Shown here: positions 1 to 7,393 of the stretch, piece by piece | Layout: the number at the start of each line of letters is the position of its first letter | How positions within the stretch are numbered: position 1 is the first letter of the stretch | Assembly (NCBI RefSeq): GCF_000010985.1 | Contig: NC_013939.1 | Location: 372,001 to 436,000, forward strand | From: Deferribacter desulfuricans SSM1 | Lineage (GTDB): Bacteria; Chrysiogenota; Deferribacteres; Deferribacterales; Deferribacteraceae | Direction: 5' to 3' | Length of the DNA: 64,000 bases | Position numbers and translations under genes: made by a program | Notes under the pieces: model-generated | Seen by the model: the letters and a program-made list of their open reading frames with translations, nothing else | Databases searched by the model: none | Told to the model about the DNA's origin: nothing

Positions 1-13
1 AGGTATTTAACAA

Positions 14-1099
14 ATGGTTAAAATTATTTTAGGTGCTTTTTTTATTTCGTTAATAGTTAGTGTTTTAATAATTTTGTTATTTCAAAAAAGTTTTAATATT
101 GGTGAGGATTACTTTGAGGGGCCGCAGAAGTTTCATGATAGGCCGACGCCAAGGATTGGTGGAGCTGGTATATATATGGCTTTTTCAATTGTAATTTTCT
201 ATTTATTGATTTCAAAAAATTCAAATATTTATTTGAAGTTTTTTATCTCTTCATTACCTATTTTCTTTTTTGGTTTGTTAGAGGATATTACGAGGAAAGT
301 CTCACCAAAAGTTAGGCTTTTTGCAGCGGTTTTATCTGGATTATTGGCTTATTTTTTGATTGATGCTTATTTGCCAAGAATTGGGATACCTTATATTGAT
401 AGTATTTTTCAAATTAAGCTGATTGCTATTGTTTTTACTATTATTGGCATAGCTGGTGTGGTAAATGCTATAAATATCATTGATGGTTATAATGGCCTTG
501 TATCAGTAGTATCAGTCATTATTTTTTTAGCACTTGCTTATGTTGGGTATAAAGTACATGATAAGTTTGTATATACTATTTGTTTTTTGATGATAGGTGC
601 TATTGCTGGTTTTTTCTTTTGGAATTATCCTTTTGGGAAGATATTTTTGGGGGATGGGGGTGCATATTTTATAGGATTTACTATTGCTGTTTTATCTGTA
701 ATGCTTGTCAAAAATCACCCTCAGGTATCACCATGGTTTCCACTTTTAGTTGTAATTTATCCAGTCTTTGAAACTATTTTCTCTTTTTACAGGAAGAAAA
801 TTTTAAGAAATCAATCTCCATTTAAACCTGATGGTTTTCATTTTCATATGTTAATTTATAAAAGAGTTGTACCATTTGTATTTGATATCCATCGCAGTGA
901 AAAACTTATGCGTAATTCTGCCACATCCCCTTTCCTCTGGCTCATTTGCTCTCTTGGAGCTATTCCAGCTGTTTTCTTCTGGCAAAATACACCTGTTCTC
1001 ATAATATTTACCATTCTTTTTTGCATTTTTTATATCTGGCTTTATAGAAGTATTGTAAGGTTTAGGTTTGGGAAAATAATAAAAATGTTGAAACGTTGA
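14..1099 (+). CDS. WecA/TagO-like undecaprenyl-phosphate sugar-1-phosphate transferase
   Basis: An integral membrane glycosyltransferase of the MraY/WecA family (GT4), expected to transfer a HexNAc-1-phosphate from a UDP-sugar to undecaprenyl phosphate and so start a surface glycan or lipid-linked oligosaccharide. Many hydrophobic segments run the whole length. The family motifs are visible: a DD-type motif near residue 90 (LLEDITRK), NAINIIDGYNGL near residues 150-162, FLGDGGAYFIG near 213-223, and a His-rich loop PDGFHFHM near 273-280. The 361-residue length suits the family. The start lies close behind an AGG at the window edge. The last codons and the stop (MLKR-stop) are written in the octamer repeat that starts the island, so the C-terminus may have been redefined by that repeat. 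WecA-type specificity rather than MraY is inferred from the glycan context (STT3, Wzz); the exact sugar is unknown. Confidence 0.85.
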   Translation: MVKIILGAFFISLIVSVLIILLFQKSFNIGEDYFEGPQKFHDRPTPRIGGAGIYMAFSIVIFYLLISKNSNIYLKFFISSLPIFFFGLLEDITRKVSPKVRLFAAVLSGLLAYFLIDAYLPRIGIPYIDSIFQIKLIAIVFTIIGIAGVVNAINIIDGYNGLVSVVSVIIFLALAYVGYKVHDKFVYTICFLMIGAIAGFFFWNYPFGKIFLGDGGAYFIGFTIAVLSVMLVKNHPQVSPWFPLLVVIYPVFETIFSFYRKKILRNQSPFKPDGFHFHMLIYKRVVPFVFDIHRSEKLMRNSATSPFLWLICSLGAIPAVFFWQNTPVLIIFTILFCIFYIWLYRSIVRFRFGKIIKMLKR

Positions 1100-1255
1100 A
1101 AAGTTTAAACGTTAGAACGTTGGAACGTAATAACGTTAGAATGTGCGAATGTTTAGTTCAACTTATAAAATCTTTAGCCTCTAAAAACCGTTAGTCCTTC
1201 TACAACCTTTAAAACTTCTAAATCAGAACGTTGAAACGTTAGATCGTGTGAACCA
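1086..1255. repeat. Octamer repeat junction 0 (composite)
   Basis: From 1086 to about 1159 the sequence reads as consecutive 8-bp units such as GTTAGAAC, GTTGGAAC and GTAATAAC. It then passes into a second shared block (…AAAAACCGTTAG…CTACAACCT…AAACTTCTA, about 1160-1222) and ends with three more octamers. The array begins inside the last codons of the upstream gene. The rest of this 374-bp gap (1256-1473) holds the promoter of the next cassette and otherwise nothing I recognise. Confidence 0.85.
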
Positions 1256-1359
1256 GAAAACAAGGCACTTTAGGTCAGATCAAGTTGGTCAATAACAAAA
1301 AATTTATACTATCCACCAAGAATTACTTAACAGAAACTTAAAAATAATATTTTAAACAC

Positions 1360-1388
1360 TTGCATTTAGCTGTTTAAGAAAATATACT
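1360..1388 (+). promoter_or_regulatory. Sigma70-type promoter of RelB/ParE-like cassette
   Basis: TTGCAT at 1360-1365 and TATACT at 1383-1388 are separated by 17 bp. The site lies about 85 bp upstream of the antitoxin start and after the repeat array, so this cassette seems to carry its own promoter. Confidence 0.55.
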
Positions 1389-1473
1389 ATAGATAACTAT
1401 TGTGTTCTTATAACTGATATTTAAAATTATATAATTTTACTATTTGTAAAAGCTAAATGTTTAGAGGTGCAAT

Positions 1474-1689
1474 ATGAAAACTGAAAAGTTGTTTTCAGAA
1501 ATCGAATCTCTTCCCTTAGATTTAAAAGTAAAATTGGTAGAGAAGATATTATTAAGTATAAATCCAATAGAAAAAGATATTGATAAATTGTGGGCAGAAG
1601 AAGCTGAAAAAAGATTAAAAGAGATCGAAACTAAGAAAGAAAAACTCATTTCAGAAGAAGATATTTTTAAAGAGATTTATAAAAAATAA
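1474..1689 (+). CDS. RelB-like antitoxin (putative addiction module component)
   Basis: A 71-residue, highly charged, helical protein resembling the 'putative addiction module component' antitoxins (TIGR02574-like). The N-terminal half has the usual pattern (SEIESLPLDLKVKLVEKILLSI), followed by a lysine/glutamate-rich tail that would wrap the toxin. AGAGGTG sits about 8 nt before the ATG. It is expected to neutralise the toxin encoded one base downstream and to bind its own promoter. Antisense reading frames here are shadows. Family assignment is by pattern only; the small size leaves some doubt. Confidence 0.75.
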   Translation: MKTEKLFSEIESLPLDLKVKLVEKILLSINPIEKDIDKLWAEEAEKRLKEIETKKEKLISEEDIFKEIYKK

Positions 1690-1690
1690 A

Positions 1691-2002
1691 ATGAAAGTAT
1701 CTTTCCATCCTGAGGCTAAGAAAGAGCTTTTAGAAGCGATAAATTATTATAACGAGTTTAATGACCAGTTAGGATTGGAGTTTGTTAAAGAGTTTTATTC
1801 AGCAACAGAAAGAATAAAGTTGTTTCCTGGTGCATGGTCAAAACTTTCAAATAACACAAGAAGGTGTCTATTAAATAGATTTCCGTATGGCATTATCTAT
1901 ACTGTTAAAGATGAGCAAATTATAATATTGGCAGTTATGCAGTTAAACAAAAAACCAAAATTATTGGAAAAACAGGGAATAATAGCCTTTTATTTAATAT
2001 AG
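1691..2002 (+). CDS. ParE/RelE-family toxin
   Basis: A 103-residue RelE/ParE-superfamily protein. The N-terminal strand plus first helix (VSFHPEAKKELLEAINYYNE) and the central segment RFPYGIIYTVKDEQIIILAVMQ match the family fold, in which the toxin either cleaves mRNA on the ribosome or poisons gyrase. The usual C-terminal ending (H-x-x-R/K-x-P-x-x-W) is altered here: it reads LNKKPKLLEKQ plus a short hydrophobic tail, so activity may be reduced. It starts one base after the antitoxin stop and is surely co-transcribed and translationally coupled. Whether it acts on mRNA or gyrase cannot be told from sequence. Confidence 0.78.
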   Translation: MKVSFHPEAKKELLEAINYYNEFNDQLGLEFVKEFYSATERIKLFPGAWSKLSNNTRRCLLNRFPYGIIYTVKDEQIIILAVMQLNKKPKLLEKQGIIAFYLI

Positions 2003-2007
2003 TATAG

Positions 2008-2183
2008 GGAACAATTGGAAAGTTGGAACGTAAGAACGTTAGAAGGTTAAAACGTTAGAATGTTGGAACGTTGAAACGTAAACCGTGATTCGGGAATCGA
2101 ATACCGGTAATCGGGAAACGTGAATCGGATAACGAATATCGTTAACCGTTGAAAGCTTGAAACGCTGAAATGTTAAAACGTTT
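2008..2183. repeat. Octamer repeat junction 1
   Basis: About ten GTTNNAAC-type units (2020-2080) are followed by a second shared motif, AACCGTGATTCGGGAATCG, then a run of CGGGAAACG/AATCGG-like words and a final few octamers up to 2183. The 288-bp gap to the next gene otherwise contains only AT-rich DNA, presumably with the MNT/HEPN promoter. Confidence 0.85.
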
Positions 2184-2290
2184 TAGTATTGCGAGTGTGG
2201 TTAAATATATCGCAAAACAGTCTTGATTATTATGTAAATTGAGTTAATTTTTAAAATATATATTTAATTATAAAAAAGGTAGAAAAATTT

Positions 2291-2575
2291 ATGGAAGAAA
2301 TTGTAAAAAAATTGCAGAAAATACGCAGTTTTCTAGAAAAAGAATATTTCGTAAAGAATATTGCATTGTTTGGGTCTTATGTCAGAGGTGAACAAGATGA
2401 AAGTAGTGACCTTGATATTCTAGTAGAATTTTATAAAACACCTACTTTGATACAATTTTTGAGATTAAAAAATTTTTTGTCAGATTATTTAGGTGTCAGA
2501 GTAGATCTAGTTATGAAGCAGTCTTTAAAACCAGTTATTGGTGAAAAAATACTCAAAGAAGCTATATCAATATGA
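2291..2575 (+). CDS. mntA: MNT-type minimal nucleotidyltransferase (antitoxin)
   Basis: A 94-residue minimal nucleotidyltransferase. The catalytic signature GSX10DXD is complete: G28-S29 and D40-x-D42 (FGSYVRGEQDESSDLDILVEF region), with a later acidic position expected in the RVDLVMK strand. In characterised MNT/HEPN modules this enzyme adds AMP to a Tyr of the HEPN RNase and so silences it. The gene overlaps the HEPN gene by 4 bp (ATGA), the usual arrangement of this pair. It lies between octamer junctions 1 and 2. Confidence is high because both the motif and the partner are present. Confidence 0.9.
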   Translation: MEEIVKKLQKIRSFLEKEYFVKNIALFGSYVRGEQDESSDLDILVEFYKTPTLIQFLRLKNFLSDYLGVRVDLVMKQSLKPVIGEKILKEAISI

Positions 2576-2925
2576 AAAAAGGAAGACTTTATATAGATTA
2601 TTTAATTGATATTAAAGATGCCATAGAAAAAATAGAAATTTTTGTTTCAGATACTAATATTGATTGTTTGGAAAAAGATGAGAAAACTTTGTTTGCTGTT
2701 ATTAGATGTTTTGAAATTATTGGAGAGGCTGCTAAGAAGGTTGGTGAAGAAATAAAATGTAAATATACTAATGTCCCTTGGAGAGAGATTGCGGGTATGA
2801 GAGATATATTAATTCATGAATATTTTGGAATAGAAGTTGAGGTTATAAAAGAAACGCTTAAGAAGGATTTAGTTTTTCTTAAAAAGAATATAATTGAAAT
2901 ATTAGAAAAAGAAAGGAATAAGTAA
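2572..2925 (+). CDS. hepT: HEPN-domain RNase toxin (DUF86)
   Basis: A 117-residue all-helical HEPN/DUF86 protein. The RX4HXY motif is intact (R77-DILI-H82-E-Y84). In this family Arg and His form the RNase active site of the dimer, and the Tyr is the residue AMPylated by the partner nucleotidyltransferase. The N-terminal RLYIDYLIDI and the central EIIGEAAKKV are typical family landmarks. It overlaps the MNT gene by 4 bp and is followed directly by an octamer array. A functional toxin-antitoxin pair is likely. Confidence 0.9.
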   Translation: MKKGRLYIDYLIDIKDAIEKIEIFVSDTNIDCLEKDEKTLFAVIRCFEIIGEAAKKVGEEIKCKYTNVPWREIAGMRDILIHEYFGIEVEVIKETLKKDLVFLKKNIIEILEKERNK

Positions 2926-2944
2926 ACTATTTAATAATGATATA

Positions 2945-3131
2945 AGTTTTGAAAAGTTAAAAAGTTATATAGTTGAAACGTTGAAACGTTTAAACGTGCA
3001 AATGTTAAAACGTTAGAAAGTTAGAACTTTATGTCAACTTATCAAGTCCTTAATTTTTAAAAACCGTTAGTCTTTCTACAACCTTTAACACTTCTACAAC
3101 CTCTAAAGCTTTTTAAAACGTGAAAACGTGT
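2945..3131. repeat. Octamer repeat junction 2 (composite)
   Basis: Octamers (GTTGAAAC, GTTTAAAC, GTTAGAAA and relatives) run from about 2945 to 3028. They are followed by the same second block as in junctions 0 and 4 (…TCAACTTATCAA…AAAACCGTTAG…CTACAACCT…), then two more GTGAAAAC-like units. The order of the two parts is the same as in junction 0. Confidence 0.85.
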
Positions 3132-3159
3132 ACATAAGGATTGGTATTGTATTTAATAT

Positions 3160-3188
3160 TTGACAACTTGCATAAAAAAGTGTAAAAT
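3160..3188 (+). promoter_or_regulatory. Sigma70-type promoter of AAA ATPase 1
   Basis: A consensus TTGACA at 3160-3165 and TAAAAT at 3183-3188 are spaced by exactly 17 bp and lie about 30 bp before the ribosome-binding site. This is one of the best promoters in the window. Confidence 0.7.
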
Positions 3189-3218
3189 TCAATTAACAAA
3201 ATATACAGGAGAAATAAA

Positions 3219-4427
3219 ATGGATTTTACAAGGTTTTATGATGAACAGTTTGAACTAATAAAAAAATTAGATTTGAATTTCACAAGAAGTGTTTATGAAT
3301 TACTGGATATAAAGAATAATAAACTAATTGCATTATTAGGGCAAAGAGGTGTTGGAAAAAGCACAATGTTGCTTCAGAAATTAAAAGAGCTAAATAATAA
3401 CAATGCGTTATATATTTCAGTGGACAATCCATATTTTGCAAATGTAAATTTATATGAATTTGCTAAAAAATTTGAACAATACGGTGGAGAATTTTTATTT
3501 ATAGATGAAATACATAAATACAAAGATATAGGTTCACATCTAAAAGCGATTTATGATATGACAAATTTAAAAGTTATAGTGTCTGGTTCTTCACTTTTAC
3601 AAATTTACAAAGAAGCCGATTTAAGTAGAAGAATGTACGAAATAAGAGTTCCTGTAATGTCTTTTAGGGAATTTTTAGAAGTAAAAGGTTATACTTTCAA
3701 TAATTACTCTTTTGAAGAAATAATTGAGAATCATATAAGTATAGCAAAAGAAATAGCTTCTAAAATAAGACCTCTAAAATATTTCCAAGAATATCTTGAA
3801 TATGGTTGCTATCCGTTTTTTTTAGAAGGGATAAGCTCTTATAAACAGAAACTATTGAATATAGTTAATTACATTCTTGAAGTAGATTTACCTTATACAT
3901 CAAATATTTCGTACTCAAATATAGATAAGCTGAAAAGACTACTCTATCTGATCTCCATTTCTGTTCCATTTACTCCAAATATCAATGAGTTATCTCAAAG
4001 AACAGAAATTTCAAGACCATCTTTATTGGAGTATCTTTATTTGCTTGAAAAAAGTGAGATATTGATTAATCTACATTTCAAATCAAGAGGTATTTCAAAA
4101 CTTCAAAAACCGGATAAAATTTATATAAACAATACAAATTTAGTTAAAGCAATTGCAGAAAATTCAAATATCGGAAATGAAAGGGAGACATTTTTTGTAA
4201 ATCAGATAAAAAGTTATTTTTTAAATAAAAAGAGTTTTTTTGATGAAGATATAATTTTATCAAAACAAGGTGATTTTGTAGTAAAAGATTTTGTTTTCGA
4301 AATAGGGGGTAAAAATAAAACAAAAAAACAGATAAAAGAGATTCAAAATGCTTTTATTGTAAAAGATGATATTGAAATTGGAGATAATATTTCTATTCCT
4401 CTTTGGCTTTTTGGGTTTTTGTATTGA
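3219..4427 (+). CDS. AAA ATPase, DUF4143-type (paralog 1)
   Basis: A 402-residue P-loop ATPase of the 'archaeal ATPase' / AAA_14-DUF4143 type. Walker A is GQRGVGKST (residues 41-49), Walker B is LFIDEIH (93-99), followed by a sensor-like SGSSLLQI and an SRRMYE arginine region. Then come MSFREFLE, a winged-helix-like middle, and a C-terminal nuclease-like fold with D-F…FEIGGKNK. It ends with IPLWLFGFLY, a tail shared with paralog 3. Start: AGGAGA 8 nt before the ATG. The cellular role of this family is poorly known. Here it stands alone between repeat junctions with its own promoter. Two paralogs lie in the same island (5570 and 7466). Confidence 0.82.
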   Translation: MDFTRFYDEQFELIKKLDLNFTRSVYELLDIKNNKLIALLGQRGVGKSTMLLQKLKELNNNNALYISVDNPYFANVNLYEFAKKFEQYGGEFLFIDEIHKYKDIGSHLKAIYDMTNLKVIVSGSSLLQIYKEADLSRRMYEIRVPVMSFREFLEVKGYTFNNYSFEEIIENHISIAKEIASKIRPLKYFQEYLEYGCYPFFLEGISSYKQKLLNIVNYILEVDLPYTSNISYSNIDKLKRLLYLISISVPFTPNINELSQRTEISRPSLLEYLYLLEKSEILINLHFKSRGISKLQKPDKIYINNTNLVKAIAENSNIGNERETFFVNQIKSYFLNKKSFFDEDIILSKQGDFVVKDFVFEIGGKNKTKKQIKEIQNAFIVKDDIEIGDNISIPLWLFGFLY

Positions 4428-4430
4428 ATA

Positions 4431-4533
4431 GTGTTAAAACGTTGAAACGTTGGAACGATGGAAAGTAAGAACGTTGGAACGTGTGAACGTTTGAAAGTTG
4501 AGAAGTAAATCGTGATTCGGGAATTGGTTATCG
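4431..4533. repeat. Octamer repeat junction 3
   Basis: An octamer array begins 4 bp after the ATPase stop and runs to about 4500 (GTTAAAAC, GTTGAAAC, GTTGGAAC and others). It is followed by AAATCGTGATTCGGGAATTGG, the motif also seen in junctions 1, 7 and 8. The same order of ATPase 3' end, octamers and this motif recurs at junction 7. Confidence 0.85.
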
Positions 4534-4630
4534 TTTCTCTTAATTTGGTTTTCGAATGTTAGAGTGATTCTTATGAAAAACCGAGGCGTTTTTGCATGTA
4601 TATTGACTTTGAAAGATATATAAAAAAATG

Positions 4631-4659
4631 TTGATTATAGAGTTATAAGGATATATAGT
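4631..4659 (+). promoter_or_regulatory. Sigma70-type promoter of Phd/RelE-like cassette
   Basis: TTGATT at 4631-4636 and TATAGT at 4654-4659, with a 17-bp spacer, lie about 30 bp before the antitoxin start. The sequence around it is AT-rich but the spacing is ideal. Confidence 0.45.
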
Positions 4660-4689
4660 ACTATAAAGAGTATTTTTTAGAGGGTGATT

Positions 4690-4935
4690 ATGATAATTAC
4701 AGCAAATGAACTTAAAAGAAGAGGCGTTAGCCTGATAGATAGTTTGATAAAGAAATTTGATGAGGTTATAATCAGTGTTAGAGGTAAGCAAAAATATGTA
4801 GTACTTGATATTGACCGGTATGAAAAACTAAGAAATAGTGAAATAGAGATAGCTTATCTTAATGTGGTGAAGGATCTTGAGAATAATAGATACCATACGG
4901 ATATTGAGAGTTATATAAAAAATATATCAAAATAA
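4690..4935 (+). CDS. Phd/YefM-like antitoxin
   Basis: An 81-residue Phd/YefM-type antitoxin. The N-terminal DNA-binding part is recognisable: MIITANELKRRG, then a helix, then VIISVRGKQKYVVLDIDRYEKL, the usual strand-turn-strand with a 'conserved R-G-K' turn. The C-terminal acidic helix would bind the toxin. I chose the ATG at 4690 rather than the GTG at 4684 because AGAGG lies 6-7 nt upstream of the ATG. The stop is followed within 4 bp by the toxin reading frame. Its partner seems to lack a normal start codon, so this may be an antitoxin that has outlived its toxin. Confidence 0.8.
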   Translation: MIITANELKRRGVSLIDSLIKKFDEVIISVRGKQKYVVLDIDRYEKLRNSEIEIAYLNVVKDLENNRYHTDIESYIKNISK

Positions 4936-4938
4936 TAA

Positions 4939-5211
4939 ACGTACGAAATAATCTTTACAGAATCATATGAGAAAAGAGCATCTAAATTTTTTAAGAAACA
5001 TCCTGATTTGATTCAGCTATATAAGAAGATTTTGTACATTATGAAAAATAACCCATACCATCCTTCTTTGAGATTGCATAAACTCAAAAGAAGTCTTAAA
5101 AATTTATATTCGGTTTCTATTAATTTAGAATATAGAATAGTTTTGGATTTTGTTATTCAAAATAAAATCATTATACTTGTCGATATAGGTAAACATGATG
5201 TTGTTTATTAA
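4939..5211 (+). pseudogene. RelE/YoeB-like toxin with ACG in place of the start codon
   Basis: The reading frame encodes a complete RelE-type mRNA-interferase-like protein of about 90 residues (YEIIFTESYEKRASKFFKKH… then SLRLHKLKRSL and EYRIVLDF, ending in DIGKHDVVY). The position where an ATG is expected, directly after the antitoxin stop, reads ACG (4939-4941), and an in-frame stop precedes it (4936-4938). The first ordinary start is a TTG at 5008, which would remove the first strand and helix. Either an ACG start is used at low level or the toxin has been silenced by a single T-to-C change. I therefore mark it as a probable pseudogene. Confidence 0.6.
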
Positions 5212-5244
5212 AATGATTATGAAGTGAACTGTAGATTGTGATCT

Positions 5245-5480
5245 GTGGAACGTGTAAAAGTTAAAACGTTTCGGACAGTTTGTCAAATCATTAACATCTA
5301 CAACTTTAAAACTTCTAAAACAAAATGTTAGAACGTTAAAACGTAAATCAGGAGGCGGGAAAAGTGTAAACATTGAAACGTGTGAATGTTAGAATGTTTT
5401 GGTCAACTAATCAAATCTATAGCTTCTAAAAACCGTTAGCTCCTTTACAACCTCTAAAACTTCTAAATTATCTAAATATA
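5245..5480. repeat. Octamer repeat junction 4 (longest, duplicated composite)
   Basis: This junction has two rounds of the composite pattern. Round one: octamers (5248-5270), then GTCAAATCATTAAC…CTACAACTTT…AACTTCTAAA (to 5320), then octamers. Round two: octamers (5362-5398), then GGTCAACTAATCAAATC…AAAACCGTTAG…TACAACCTCTAAAACTTCTA (to 5466). The two-fold repetition suggests duplication of the whole junction. The rest of the 358-bp gap holds an operator-like cluster. Confidence 0.8.
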
Positions 5481-5490
5481 GTCTTCTTAT

Positions 5491-5549
5491 GGAACTAATA
5501 GTATTACAATTAGTTCTATTGTAGAACTAAAATATTGATTTTTTCTAGA
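5491..5549 (+). promoter_or_regulatory. Inverted-repeat cluster (possible operator) before AAA ATPase 2
   Basis: Three related dyads built on TAGTTC/GAACTA lie in 60 bp: AACTAAT/ATTAGTT (5493-5499 and 5509-5515), a perfect TAGTTCT-ATTGT-AGAACTA (5511-5529), and TTCTAGAA near 5543-5550. They sit 20-75 bp before the start codon, where a repressor would act. The binding protein is unknown; autoregulation is inference. Confidence 0.4.
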
Positions 5550-5569
5550 ACAGGTTTTATTATAAAACT

Positions 5570-6730
5570 ATGATCAATAATATAATAGATAGAGCTGAAC
5601 TAACGTTAGAAAGATTAAAACTTTATCTCCCCGAGAGAAAGCGTCCTATTTATAATACTATAAAGATAGATGGGATAAGAGGTGCTCTTGTATATGGTTC
5701 AAGAGGAGTAGGTAAAACTACTTTTTTGATAGACAAAATAGCTAATTCTAACATTGATTTTTTATATATAAGTGCTGACAATCCATTGATCTCATCTTTG
5801 CCTTTATATGATATTGTGAGCGAAATATTTAAAAAAGGCTATGATGGGGTCGTTATTGATGAGATTCATCACGCAAACAGATGGAGTGAAAACCTAAAAG
5901 CACTTTATGATGATTATCCTGGTCGTTTTATATGGATTAGTGATAGTAGTAACTTGATTTTAAAAAGAAGTGTTGCAGATCTTTCAAGACGGTTTGTCCA
6001 ATTTCGCATACCTTTTATGTCTTTTAGGGAATATCTTTATATTAAACATGATATTTTATTAGATGAAATAAATCCTTTTGATAATCTAAATAATATTCAC
6101 TCAATAATAAAGGATATAAATATTCTTAAACTGTTTTCTGAATATATTAATGGTGGTATTAGACCTATATTTTTTGAAGGAGAGTACTGCAAAAGACTGC
6201 AAGGATTAATAGAAAAATCGATTTATTATGATATCCCTTTTTATGTCCCATCTATTCAAGATAATCACTTTAAAGTTATGAATGCAATTTTAGGTTATTT
6301 GCTAAATTCTCCTATTCCAAACATTAATATTTCTGGTATGTGTAGTGAGTGGGAATTAGGAAAAGAAAAATTGTATCAGTTGCTTTATGTTATGGAACAT
6401 TCAGAATTAATTAATATAGTTAGAAAGGTTGGGAAAAGTAGGTATACAAAAGGTGCCAAAATTTTTCTTGCAGACCCATCAACTTATTATTGTTTTAAAG
6501 GAAATATAGGTAGTGTTAGAGAGGCTTTTGTGGTTATGTGTTTAAAAGAAAAATATGGAGTTTTTGCATGTAAAGATGAAAAAGAGTGTGATTTTGTAGT
6601 TGATGATATAAAGATTGAAGTAGGTGGTAAAAATAAGAAAAGGAAGAGTGCTGATTTTGTCGTTACTGATGAAGTGGATATCCCTGTTAAGGATAGGATA
6701 CCTCTTTGGATGCTGGGGATGGTGTTTTGA
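5570..6730 (+). CDS. AAA ATPase, DUF4143-type (paralog 2)
   Basis: A 386-residue relative of the ATPases at 3219 and 7466. Walker A is GSRGVGKTT (43-51) and Walker B is VVIDEIHH (94-101). The SDSSNLIL sensor region, an SRRF arginine segment and MSFREYL follow. The C-terminal nuclease-like part is shorter: CDFVVDDIKIEVGGKNKKR, then IPLWMLGMVF. It is the most divergent of the three; for example the usual GSS becomes DSS. There is no good Shine-Dalgarno sequence before the ATG at 5570, so expression may be low or the start may be unusual. An operator-like cluster precedes it. Function unknown beyond ATP binding. Confidence 0.78.
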   Translation: MINNIIDRAELTLERLKLYLPERKRPIYNTIKIDGIRGALVYGSRGVGKTTFLIDKIANSNIDFLYISADNPLISSLPLYDIVSEIFKKGYDGVVIDEIHHANRWSENLKALYDDYPGRFIWISDSSNLILKRSVADLSRRFVQFRIPFMSFREYLYIKHDILLDEINPFDNLNNIHSIIKDINILKLFSEYINGGIRPIFFEGEYCKRLQGLIEKSIYYDIPFYVPSIQDNHFKVMNAILGYLLNSPIPNINISGMCSEWELGKEKLYQLLYVMEHSELINIVRKVGKSRYTKGAKIFLADPSTYYCFKGNIGSVREAFVVMCLKEKYGVFACKDEKECDFVVDDIKIEVGGKNKKRKSADFVVTDEVDIPVKDRIPLWMLGMVF

Positions 6731-6737
6731 TGGGAGG

Positions 6738-6790
6738 GTGTTATAACGTTAAAAAGTTAAAACGTTAGAACGTATAAACGTTTAATGTTA
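6738..6790. repeat. Octamer repeat junction 5 (shortest)
   Basis: Six units (GTTATAAC, GTTAAAAA, GTTAAAAC, GTTAGAAC, GTATAAAC, GTTTAATG) lie between ATPase 2 and the orphan gene. No second motif is present here. Confidence 0.8.
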
Positions 6791-6822
6791 ATAATTGTAA
6801 ATTATGGGTTTGAGGTGAAATA

Positions 6823-7227
6823 ATGGATTTGATTGAAAAAATATATGAAGTTTTTGATAAAGAAAGAAAATTAGAAGAGGATAAAAAAATACTTAAGGAT
6901 AAATATGATGAGCTTTTTAAAGAAAAAGTAAAAATAGCTTTTGAATTATATAGTGAGTTTATTAAAAATAATCCCATTTTTGATAAAAATGCTAAATATT
7001 ATAAATTATATATCGATTCAGGATATTTTATTGTTGAAGAATTGATGTTTAATCACAAATTTAATGATTTTGTAGATTTTAAACACAAAAGTGAACATAG
7101 ACAGCATATTCTGGTTAATCTACATTTAAATATAAAAGAAGATGAATATGAGAATGATAGTGTAATTATTGATGAAAAACAGTTTAATAGACTGGCTAAA
7201 CAATATAAGGTAATAATAAGAGAGTAA
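6823..7227 (+). CDS. Hypothetical protein (island orphan)
   Basis: A 134-residue soluble protein that I do not recognise. Residues 1-60 are strongly charged and helical, probably a coiled coil (KERKLEEDKKILKDKYDELFKEK). The second half has aromatic-rich segments (YYKLYIDSGYFIVEELMF) and a His-containing stretch HKSEHRQHILVNLHL. GAGGTG lies 8-9 nt before the ATG, so translation is likely. It sits alone between octamer junctions 5 and 6, like the ATPases, and may form a unit with either neighbour. No signal peptide or membrane segment is evident. Confidence 0.65.
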   Translation: MDLIEKIYEVFDKERKLEEDKKILKDKYDELFKEKVKIAFELYSEFIKNNPIFDKNAKYYKLYIDSGYFIVEELMFNHKFNDFVDFKHKSEHRQHILVNLHLNIKEDEYENDSVIIDEKQFNRLAKQYKVIIRE

Positions 7228-7281
7228 AATGTGATGGCTCAGTTTAAAAGGTTTTGGTTAGAGTGAGAGTGAGTATAAGAA

Positions 7282-7385
7282 ATTGAAACGTGAAAACGAT
7301 AAAACGTTAGAAAGTTGAAAAGTTAGAAAGTTGGAATATTGAAACGTTAGAACGTTAAACGTTGAACCTTGAACATAGAACATAG
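7282..7385. repeat. Octamer repeat junction 6
   Basis: About eleven units (GTGAAAAC, GTTAGAAA, GTTGAAAA, GTTGGAAT, GTTAGAAC and others) run from 7285 to 7370, then degrade into TTGAACCTTGAACATAGAACATAG, itself a short-period repeat. They directly precede the promoter of ATPase 3. Confidence 0.85.
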
Positions 7386-7393
7386 TTTATTAT

